The notes beneath the pieces were generated by a model. That model was given only the letters and a program-made list of their open reading frames with translations, made no database searches and was not told the DNA's origin. Below are positions 1-4,941 of a DNA stretch of 10,048 bases, in pieces. This stretch comes from Bacteroidia bacterium (GTDB taxonomy: Bacteria; Bacteroidota; Bacteroidia; Bacteroidales; UBA12481), in NCBI GenBank assembly GCA_026391235.1, contig JAPLDV010000829.1, positions 1-10,048 of the forward strand. Direction: 5' to 3'. The position numbers and the translations under genes are program-made. Position 1 is the stretch's first letter, and every line of letters starts with the position of its first letter.

Positions 1-160
1 AGAATTTCCCGCAAGGGTTCAATGATCGGGATCCTGAAGGATTTCGTGTACCGGGTTTTGGTCCGGAAATACTCAATGTAATTTGGCAGGATTTCCTTGT
101 CCCATCTCAACTTGGCCATGTCCACAATGTTCATGCCCCAGGCATAGTAGCTTGACAGGC
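1..160 (-). pseudogene. Tyrosine recombinase (phage-type integrase), catalytic-domain fragment, runs off left edge
   Basis: Reading leftward from about 160, the minus strand encodes SYYAWGMNIVDMAKLRW, then a stretch with YIEYFRTKTR and IPIIEPLREIL. This is the pattern of Bacteroidota tyrosine recombinases around the first catalytic arginine (usually F/SYxRGMNFxDMAxLxW), followed by the KTxR/K beta-strand region. The fragment covers only that part. The N-terminal core-binding domain is missing because the DNA to the right is a tRNA 3' half, and the HxxR and tyrosine motifs would lie beyond position 1. The frame stays open up to 203 but the residues past about 160 come from antisense tRNA sequence. 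The catalytic arginine of the RGM motif is replaced by tryptophan (codon 138-140). It is most likely a dead integrase left by an excision or deletion event. The family call rests on motif recognition. Confidence 0.7.
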
Positions 161-193
161 AAGAGGTCACTGGTTCGAATCCAGTATGTCTCA
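152..193 (+). tRNA. 3' half of a tRNA-Val (anticodon GAC); 5' half absent
   Basis: The segment reads as a tRNA from the anticodon loop to the discriminator base. It has loop TTGACAG (152-158, anticodon GAC at 154-156), anticodon-stem 3' strand GCAAG (159-163), variable loop AGGTC, T arm ACTGG-TTCGAAT-CCAGT (169-185, five perfect pairs), acceptor 3' strand ATGTCTC and discriminator A at 193. The bases to the left (147-151, GTAGC) do not pair properly with GCAAG, and there is no D arm or GAGACAT acceptor strand upstream, because the sequence switches to integrase coding DNA. Such a half is what a tRNA-targeting integrative element leaves as an attachment-site copy. It cannot give a functional tRNA. 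CCA is not encoded. Confidence 0.75.
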
Positions 194-205
194 CAGGTGA
201 AAATC

Positions 206-240
206 AACGACTTACAAAACAAAATTTGTAGATCGTTTTT
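206..240 (+). terminator. Rho-independent terminator after the tRNA remnant
   Basis: Arms 206-218 (AACGACTTACAAA) and 225-237 (TTTGTAGATCGTT) pair over 13 positions with one mismatch (211/232) and one G-T pair. They enclose a six-base loop and run into a T tract at 236-240. Its place just behind the tRNA 3' end suggests it was the original tRNA terminator. The stem is AT-rich, so its strength is uncertain. Confidence 0.6.
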
Positions 241-370
241 CATTTCTGCCAGGAATTTGCCAGGCTGTGGATGTAAGCATTCCCCGATATTTATCCGATC
301 AAGATCAGATAGTAGCCAAAGGCATTAAATCGTGAAACCGGTTTCAATAATCAATTGGCGAATACCTTAT

Positions 371-919
371 TTACCGGTCTGAATCCGCCTGTTTTCCCAG
401 CGGATATTCTGCCAGCGAAAAATAGGTGGGGCCTTCCGGAGCCAGTCGGGATTCAAACAGGATCAGCCGATCGCATACGATATTTTCAGGGAAGACCGTT
501 CCGGTTAATTGAATCTGCCGGATGTCGGTAAAATCCTTGAATCGGGCCAGCGTGACATGCGGCTTGACCGATCCTCCCCCGGGAACGCCGGTTAGTGTAT
601 GTTCAAGTTGCCGGTATACGGCAGTAAAGTCCGGATGCTCTTCATATAAAGCCCAAACCATATAGGGTTTTCTCTTGGGCCAGATGCAAATCTCCTTCAG
701 GTTCAGCGTCATTGGCTGAAAGTTAGCGCATATCTCCCCGGTGGCTGCTTTGAGCCCGGACAGTTTATTCTGTGAGACTTCTCCGATGAAACATGCCGTC
801 ACATGGAGATTGACTCCGGGTACCCAACGGAGTCCGATGATCCTGCGGTTTGAAAGGCCGAGAACTGATGCTGCCTGCGTGAAGAGGCTTCCGACCGGAA
901 ATCCTGTAAACAATCGCAT
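371..919 (-). CDS. thpR: RNA 2',3'-cyclic phosphodiesterase (2'-5' RNA ligase / LigT family)
   Basis: This 182-residue cytoplasmic protein belongs to the 2H phosphoesterase superfamily. Both signature H-x-T motifs are present: LHVTACFIG with His39 and KPHVTLARF with His120, about 80 residues apart as expected for the two-lobed fold. It starts with MRLFTGFPV, close to the usual MRLFIALPL opening, so the ATG at 919 is well supported. Known members hydrolyse 2',3'-cyclic phosphate ends of RNA to 2'-phosphates and can join tRNA halves in vitro; their role in cells is poorly defined. Length is normal for the family (about 175-190 residues). It stands alone, with the terminator of the tRNA remnant to its left and the DUF2807 gene 44 bases to its right on the same strand, so the two could share a transcript. 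No Shine-Dalgarno site is evident. Nothing suggests decay. Confidence 0.85.
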   Translation of the reverse strand: MRLFTGFPVGSLFTQAASVLGLSNRRIIGLRWVPGVNLHVTACFIGEVSQNKLSGLKAATGEICANFQPMTLNLKEICIWPKRKPYMVWALYEEHPDFTAVYRQLEHTLTGVPGGGSVKPHVTLARFKDFTDIRQIQLTGTVFPENIVCDRLILFESRLAPEGPTYFSLAEYPLGKQADSDR

Positions 920-963
920 ACCGATATGAGTTTGATTATGTGGTAAAAATAATTTGAAAGGCG

Positions 964-1653
964 CTAATCCACGTGCTTTATTTCCACGTCGCCATATTGC
1001 CGGACATCCTTCACAATTGCCTTGCCTGAATAATGAATGTACCCTTCACCAAAATGCTTTATCCTGATTTCCCGATCGGCGTAAAGCAGAACATTCCCCT
1101 GGGCCATATTATTGATAGACACCCTGTCAGCAATCAAATCTTTTGAATTGAAATCCCCCTGACTTTGATTTTTTACGGTCAGGCTTTCGCATTTGCCTTT
1201 CAGCATCACATTGCCTTCGGATTGGCATAAGATCTTGATAGCCGTAGCACTGATATCCAGTTCGGTGTTGCCAACGCTCTGAACTTTTATCTCAATAGGA
1301 TGCGAAAGGGCAATTTGGTTGCCGCAAATCAGGTTCGCGTTTTCATTCCTGACAAATAGTACATCAATCTGGCGTAAGTGGATCTTGATTTTACAAACCG
1401 TGTAAACCGGTTTTTTCAGCTTTGTTTCCGCCGAAACATAGAGGGTTCTTCCCGAATTTACGACCGAGAAGAATTCCTGTAAATTCTCATCGGTTTCAAC
1501 GATCACTTTTTCTTCATCCGATTGATACAATTCAATCAGCCCTTTGCCGGAAATGTGCAGGCGAATGAACGAACTCACGCTGATTTCCCTGGACACGACG
1601 TTGCCATTTCCTTTGACTTCAATCATTTGCCGAAGCGGTTTAAAATTTACCAT
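964..1653 (-). CDS. DUF2807-like (GIN domain) beta-repeat protein without signal peptide
   Basis: This 229-residue protein resembles the DUF2807 / putative auto-transporter adhesin head family common in Bacteroidota. It opens with a GNGNV strand (residues 15-19), then xxISVSSFIRLHISGKGLIELYQSD and VIVETDENL, matching the first sheet of the domain. The C-terminal half is built from six short repeats with a Gly-Asn/Asp/Tyr turn followed by a beta strand (GNTEL, GNVML, GDFNS, GNVLL, GYIHY, GDVEI), spaced 17-20 residues, as in a right-handed beta-helix. Most relatives carry a secretion signal; here there is no hydrophobic N-terminus from either the ATG at 1653 or an internal Met10, so the product looks cytoplasmic, or its signal has been lost. 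It is divergent from the truncated AraC gene with 114 bases between. Function of the family is not established. Confidence 0.65.
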   Translation of the reverse strand: MVNFKPLRQMIEVKGNGNVVSREISVSSFIRLHISGKGLIELYQSDEEKVIVETDENLQEFFSVVNSGRTLYVSAETKLKKPVYTVCKIKIHLRQIDVLFVRNENANLICGNQIALSHPIEIKVQSVGNTELDISATAIKILCQSEGNVMLKGKCESLTVKNQSQGDFNSKDLIADRVSINNMAQGNVLLYADREIRIKHFGEGYIHYSGKAIVKDVRQYGDVEIKHVD

Positions 1654-1722
1654 TTTATAAAGTGTTAAATTTGCTTGCCTTTATCCGATGTAAAAGTAGA
1701 CCGGCGACGAATCGTATATTTA

Positions 1723-1738
1723 TATTATCAGGATAATA
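1723..1738. promoter_or_regulatory. Perfect 7-bp inverted repeat in the divergent promoter region
   Basis: TATTATC-AG-GATAATA is a perfect seven-base palindrome with a two-base centre, lying about 30 bases before the GTG start of the AraC fragment and 70 bases before the divergent DUF2807-like gene. Its symmetry and place suit an operator for a dimeric regulator or a promoter element. The surrounding DNA is AT-rich, so chance palindromes are also possible. Confidence 0.3.
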
Positions 1739-1767
1739 ATTTATATTTACGGGATTAGTTAAAAATC

Positions 1768-2115
1768 GTGAAAAGCAAATCAGGGAACTGGCTGTTGAAA
1801 GGTATTAAAATCACGTACCACGAATCTGGCTCTGACAGTCCCCCCGTTGCGGACTGGCCAGGCATTCCTGGTGTGATCACATTGATGTTCTGTCTTCAGG
1901 GGAAACTTTCAATTGAGGGGAACGGGATTCCGGGAGCCTGGGAGCTGTCAGACAACCAGCACAATATCTATTTTACCAGGGAAGCTGATCGGAAAATTTC
2001 GGCGAGGGGAATGCAGGTGAAATGGGTCTCCGTTCAATTCTCCAAAAAATCATTTTTATCGCTGGCCGATACCAGGAAGATCCCCTTCCAGCCGAGCACG
2101 CCGGCCTGGAAATAG
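1768..2115 (+). pseudogene. AraC-family regulator, N-terminal sensor domain only (C-terminal HTH lost)
   Basis: The reading frame begins at a GTG (an in-frame TAG lies just upstream at 1756-1758, so no earlier start exists). It gives about 100 residues resembling the effector-binding half of PchR-like AraC regulators: a GVITLMFCLQGKLSIEG strand pair, ELSDNQHNIYF, then MQVKWVSVQFSKKSFLSLAD. Such proteins normally run to about 300 residues with two C-terminal helix-turn-helix motifs. Here the family-like sequence ends around 2070-2090. The frame then drifts through unrelated residues to a stop at 2115, in DNA whose other strand encodes the membrane-protein fragment below. With no DNA-binding domain it cannot act as a normal activator. 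It appears to be truncated by the arrival of, or a deletion with, the GC-richer block to its right. Confidence 0.65.
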
Positions 2116-2201
2116 TAAGCCTCGATCACCGGGATCCAATGGTTGGGGATTGCCGTGTGAATGGCGCTCAGCAGCAGGGTACTGAGGATGATCTGTATCA
2201 T
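2034..2201 (-). pseudogene. N-terminal fragment of a polytopic membrane protein
   Basis: From the ATG at 2201 the minus strand encodes a hydrophobic helix containing LSTLLLSAIHTAIPNHWIPV, then about 30 residues to a TGA at 2034-2036. The leading H-x-x-IPNHW motif resembles the first membrane helix of small transporters related to nickel/cobalt exporters, but I am unsure of the family. Only about 25 residues look conserved; the rest lies over the end of the AraC fragment on the other strand, so the true breakpoint is probably near 2090-2130. It starts 9 bases after the methyltransferase stop, which suggests the two were once operon partners. Confidence 0.4.
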
Positions 2202-2210
2202 CGCGGTTAG

Positions 2211-2672
2211 TTATGCTACCGGTTTTTCGATCAGGAAATATGCACCGAAATTGAGATTGCCTTCGTCGACCAGCCTGAAGTTGCTCCGGGTGAAAAGTTT
2301 CCTCCAATTGGCGCGGGTGGCGAAGGCAAAGCTCAGCACGTTAGCCATTGCAAAGGAGGAATAGCCCCGAACCATGATGATCAGCAGGAAGCGACCGCCA
2401 GGCTTCAGAACGCGCCAGGTTTCCTGCAACACCTGCAGCCGGTTGTCGCCCAGATGGTCGAACATGTAGGAGCTCATGGCGGCATCGAGCACGGTGCCGG
2501 TTCCGCCCTTCACCAGCTCCACATAAGGCAGCACAAGGTTATCCCGGCTCTGGGAGCCTTTAGCCAGGATGTTACCAATGAAGAAGTTAACCGAAAGAAG
2601 CAGAAGAACGGTAAAAATTACGAGCTGAGCTACCGGGTAGGCGGGCAGGGTGAACCAGCTGTAGAAGGCCAC
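2211..2672 (-). pseudogene. Class I SAM-dependent methyltransferase remnant lacking the SAM-binding core
   Basis: The open frame (GTG at 2672) gives 153 residues. An N-terminal hydrophobic segment (about residues 11-35) leads to GGTGTVLDA (57-64), the start of SAM motif I. The sequence then jumps straight to AMSSYMFDHLGD (65-76) and WRVLKPGGRF (86-95), which are motifs IV-V of a methyltransferase. The glycine-rich GCGxG turn, the acidic residue that binds the ribose, and the strands between them are missing; roughly 70-100 residues are expected there in this family. The loss is in frame, at about 2478-2488, so the frame stays open but SAM binding should be abolished. The N-terminus is also fused directly to the AraC/GyrI remnant (around 2670). 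The C-terminus ending in LNFGAYFLIEKPVA looks complete. Codon use is rich in C/G-ending codons compared with the flanking genes. Confidence 0.7.
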
Positions 2673-2913
2673 GGTCGGGGAACAGCTTGATGAAGTGGGC
2701 AGCCCTCTCCAACCGGAGACGGATAACGTACTGCTTCGGTGTCTCCGACAGGGCTTCCAGAAAGATCTTCTGAAAGTGAAAGGGGGATTAGCTGGCTATG
2801 CCCGCCAGCGTCTCCAGCGATACATCGCCCGCCAGGTTTTGGTTGATGTAATGCAGCACCTTCAGCAGAGCCTGCCGGTATTCGGGTTTAGCGGTATGGT
2901 TGATTTGGTGCAT
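2670..2913 (-). pseudogene. AraC-type HTH regulator (GyrI-like class), broken by a stop codon and truncated
   Basis: From the ATG at 2911-2913 the minus strand reads MHQINHTAKPEYRQALLKVL, then INQNLAGDVSLETLAGIAS, a TAA stop (2788-2790), and in the same frame SPFHFQKIFLEALSETPKQY and VIRLRLERAAHFIKLFPDR. This is the first helix-turn-helix of AraC-like regulators that carry a C-terminal GyrI-like ligand domain. The stop falls where the family usually has a tyrosine or phenylalanine before SPFHFQ, so a single-base change of a TAT or TAC codon would explain it. The second HTH and the GyrI domain are gone; the sequence passes into the methyltransferase remnant at about 2670. Two independent lesions mark it as dead. 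Intact relatives are about 280-300 residues. Confidence 0.75.
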
Positions 2914-3017
2914 AATCCCAAAAAATTTCAATTTTTTACGGATTAACTTACCTGCCTGTGGATGAAGTCAGAACTTATCCTGAACTTTCCCGGATTGAAA
3001 CAAATTGATTTTTTAAA

Positions 3018-3461
3018 TTGATAGAAGGACTTTTTGATTACACCCTATGGGGATTATTCTTAGCTAGTTTTTTGGCAGCTACTGTCGTTCCTTTCAGTTC
3101 TGAAGCATTGCTTACCTTTCTAATCATCAATGGAACAAATGCTTATACTGCTGTTTTGGTTGCTACAGCCGGAAACTGGCTTGGTGGAATGAGTAGCTTT
3201 GCCATTGGTTATCTGGGTAAATGGGAGTGGATTGAAAAGTACCTGCGGATAAAACGTGGCACCATTGAAAAGTGGCATAACCGCCTTTATAAAAGAGGAG
3301 CACTTTTTGCGTTTCTATGCTGGGTTCCTGCAGTAGGAGATGTTTTTGCCGTAGGGCTTGGCCTGTTACGCGCCAATATCCTGATCACTGCCATTGCCAT
3401 GCTGGCCGGTAAATTTTTACGTTATGTGATATGGGGTTGGTTGACAGGGCTCGTATTCTGA
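3018..3461 (+). CDS. yqaA: YqaA-type small inner-membrane protein (DedA/VTT-related)
   Basis: This 147-residue integral membrane protein matches the YqaA family. It has an N-terminal LASFLAATVVPFSSEALL helix break, a GNWLGG motif near residue 53, and WVPAVGDVFAVGLGLLR followed by GKFLRYVIW. The layout is about four hydrophobic segments (near 8-28, 36-62, 90-115, 121-145) with a basic cytosolic loop (about 68-92). YqaA proteins belong to the SNARE-associated/DedA-like group; some DedA members move lipids, but the role of YqaA is not known. The only usable start is TTG at 3018, since an in-frame TGA sits at 3006-3008 and there is no ATG nearby. The sequence from that codon already matches the normal family N-terminus, so TTG may have replaced an ATG. 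Ribosome-binding signals are weak. The gene looks intact although it sits between decayed regions. Confidence 0.75.
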   Translation: MIEGLFDYTLWGLFLASFLAATVVPFSSEALLTFLIINGTNAYTAVLVATAGNWLGGMSSFAIGYLGKWEWIEKYLRIKRGTIEKWHNRLYKRGALFAFLCWVPAVGDVFAVGLGLLRANILITAIAMLAGKFLRYVIWGWLTGLVF

Positions 3462-3656
3462 CCATTTCCAGCCACACTGTTGATCCAGATGGGAAGATAG
3501 GGTGAGGTGCACCCTTAGGATGCCGGAAAGTCGATACAGAACCTGGTTTTTTCCCCGAGAGCAATACAGCGTTGCCGTAATTCCTGATCTTAGTCAGGTT
3601 GGATTTTGATTCATCGAGTTAATGAAGAATTTCCTTGGTTTCCCAATTTTCATACA
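3462..3656. other. Intergenic stretch with no recognisable gene
   Basis: No frame on either strand gives a recognisable protein. The only structure I see is a small GGGTG/CACCC hairpin near 3502-3516 without a T tract, so it is a poor terminator candidate for the upstream yqaA-like gene. The stretch probably holds the hipBA promoter at its right end, but no clear TTG / TAnnTTTG pair stands out. Confidence 0.5.
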
Positions 3657-3700
3657 ATAATGAAGCTTACAGTAATCATTGTTAACTAGTAGTTCATTAT
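3657..3700. promoter_or_regulatory. Candidate hip operator: 8-bp inverted repeat overlapping the hipB start
   Basis: ATAATGAA (3657-3664) and TTCATTAT (3693-3700) are perfect reverse complements separated by 28 bases; the right arm covers the first two bases of the hipB ATG. HipB proteins repress their own operon through paired inverted sites, so this is a reasonable operator candidate. AT-rich composition lowers the weight of the match. Confidence 0.35.
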
Positions 3701-4037
3701 GGTAACATACGCACCTTCTCCTGATTGGTATAGTATGAGCGATCCGGCAATAGTGAAAGAACTATGTGGTATCCTCAAACAGGTTCGATTGCAACAAAAC
3801 ATAACGCAGGAACAATTAGCAGAGAAAGCTAGCCTTTCCCGTTCAGCAATCAGTAAGATGGAGACTGGCAAATCCGCGGTTGAATTGCTTACAGTTATCC
3901 AGGTACTCAGGGCGCTGCAGCAATTACACCTGCTTGACACCTTTAAGGTTGCGGCAACGCTTAGCCCGTTACTGGTTGCCAAACTCACAGCCAAAGGCCG
4001 GTTACGGGCTTCCGGTTCAACTTCAAATACTATTTAG
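3699..4037 (+). CDS. hipB: HipB-like XRE-family antitoxin / transcriptional repressor
   Basis: This 112-residue protein carries a lambda-repressor-like helix-turn-helix at about residues 20-75, with the recognition region ITQEQLAEKASLSRSAISKM and a closing IQVLRALQQL helix. The N-terminal block with DWYSMSD and the tail containing SPLLVAKLTAKGRLRAS match HipB proteins encoded beside HipA kinases in Bacteroidota, which supports the ATG at 3699 over the internal Met13. In such modules HipB binds the operator and HipA, holding the kinase inactive and repressing the operon. The gene appears complete. Its partner begins 10 bases downstream behind a good AGGAGGG site but is broken, so HipB here would lack a working toxin and may survive as a stand-alone repressor or by recent loss of hipA. 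Confidence 0.8.
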   Translation: MVTYAPSPDWYSMSDPAIVKELCGILKQVRLQQNITQEQLAEKASLSRSAISKMETGKSAVELLTVIQVLRALQQLHLLDTFKVAATLSPLLVAKLTAKGRLRASGSTSNTI

Positions 4038-4047
4038 GAGGGAAGCG

Positions 4048-4646
4048 ATGGTAACAAGTGCAAAGGTTTATTTATGTTGAACTGCTTTGTTAAATTGGCA
4101 GATGCGGAATGTGTGCCTTTGAATTCCGTCCGGCTACCCGCATCGAGCCGGGAGCTTCCCAAAATCTGGAGGTTTTGGAATTGGTAAATCCGGCGCAGAA
4201 GGCCCTTAACTGTAAGGAGGGTTTAGATACCCACTTTTCTGATGGCGAAAAGATGGCCGTATTGAATATGCCTGTCATAAGATGGCAATCGTCGAATGGT
4301 TTTCAATGTCATAGGCATTAATAATGATGACCACACCAAGAATATCACTTTCCTTATGGATCAATCAGGTCGGTGGAATCTTTCCCCTGCTTATGATGTG
4401 ACTTATGTCTACCACCCATCGCACAAGTATCTGTCGCAACACCAACTTTCTGTAAACAATAAGCGGACCGGCATTACCCATGATAATCTGTTAAGCGCGG
4501 ATGAAGGAATGAATATCAGGAAATCAAAAGATATCATTGAGCAAATATGCGAAGCGATTAAGAGGTGGCCAGAGTTCGCAGCTATGGCCAAAATTCCCCA
4601 AAATCAAGTTATTTCAATCGGCAAAACACACCTGATAGATATCTGA
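4048..4646 (+). pseudogene. hipA: HipA serine/threonine kinase toxin, decayed (frameshifts, stop, internal deletion)
   Basis: The gene starts at ATG 4048 with a strong AGGAGGG at 4036-4042 and reads MVTSAKVYLC before a TGA at 4078-4080. HipA N-termini usually have VYLWG here, so TGG-GGA has probably become TGT-TGA. Downstream, another frame shows FEFRPATRIEPG (about 4120-4155), resembling the N-terminal HipA domain after a frameshift. From 4281 a long frame to TGA 4644-4646 gives RRMVFNVIGINNDDHTKN, FLMDQSGRWNLSPAYDVTY and a C-terminus ending IGKTHLIDI, the catalytic and metal-binding part of the kinase (DD at 4326-4331, AYDVTY). The usual R-N-x-DDH is I-N-N-DDH here. The whole spans about 200 codons against 400-440 in intact relatives, so about half, including the nucleotide-binding loop and regulatory serine region, has been deleted. 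Confidence 0.75.
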
Positions 4647-4650
4647 AAAC

Positions 4651-4680
4651 AACGTGCATTAACCCGCAAACCACGTTTTT
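4651..4680 (+). terminator. Weak terminator-like hairpin after hipA
   Basis: AACGTG (4651-4656) and CACGTT (4672-4677) pair around a 15-base loop, and the right arm merges with a run of five T (4676-4680). It sits 4 bases after the hipA stop. The short stem and long loop make this a weak call. Confidence 0.35.
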
Positions 4681-4782
4681 GAAACAGCATAATACGAGAT
4701 ACAATTAATGTGTAACTTAACATAGTTTTACTATGACTAAATGGACATGAGGCAAAATCATCAGCTTACACGATTAATTTAA
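4681..4782. other. AT-rich upstream region of the GH36-like gene
   Basis: No gene is visible. A TAGTTTTA element at 4723-4730 is near the Bacteroidota -7 consensus TAnnTTTG but lacks the final G, and no TTG is well placed upstream. A short ATG frame at 4741-4782 (13 codons, MDMRQNHQLTRLI) ends in TAA exactly in the frame of the next gene; it does not resemble a known peptide. Confidence 0.3.
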
Positions 4783-4941
4783 AAAAATAATAAAAGTAAT
4801 ACATTTTCCGTTAAAAACAGGTTAAACACCATTTGTGCAATTTTTTTCCTTTTATTTCCGATTTTATTATCTTCCTGCGCTTCAGACAAGCAGATTAACG
4901 ACAAGGGTCAGGATATAAGCCTTGATGTTAAGTCAGGAAGA
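4783..4941 (+). other. In-frame lipoprotein signal peptide upstream of the GH36-like CDS, without a standard start codon
   Basis: The frame of the following CDS is open back to the TAA at 4780-4782. It encodes a basic segment (KNRLNT), a hydrophobic core (ICAIFFLLFPILL) and the lipobox LSSC with cysteine at 4876-4878, followed by ASDK. This is a clear Sec/type II signal with a serine-aspartate just behind the cysteine, as in surface-exposed Bacteroidota lipoproteins. No ATG, GTG or TTG occurs in frame between 4783 and 4876; only an ATT at 4831 exists, and it would leave no basic n-region. Either the start codon has been mutated or misread, or initiation is unusual. Confidence 0.7.

Noticed and set aside
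83..328. 81-codon plus-strand frame near the left end
   Set aside because: It spans antisense integrase, the tRNA remnant and the terminator hairpin, so it is not a real gene.
741..929. 62-codon plus-strand frame
   Set aside because: Antisense to the start of the well-supported thpR gene.
2161..2946. Plus-strand frames at 2161-2364, 2454-2690 and 2695-2946
   Set aside because: They are antisense to the methyltransferase and AraC/GyrI remnants, whose motifs are clear on the minus strand.
3462..3656. Possible small toxin or HicA-like gene on the minus strand between yqaA and hipB
   Set aside because: A HPKGAPHP-like string caught the eye, but stops interrupt every frame and no start or full domain is present.
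4735..4782. ATG at 4741 as the start of the GH36-like gene
   Set aside because: It is in frame but followed by TAA at 4780-4782, and the 13 residues do not look like the front of a signal peptide.
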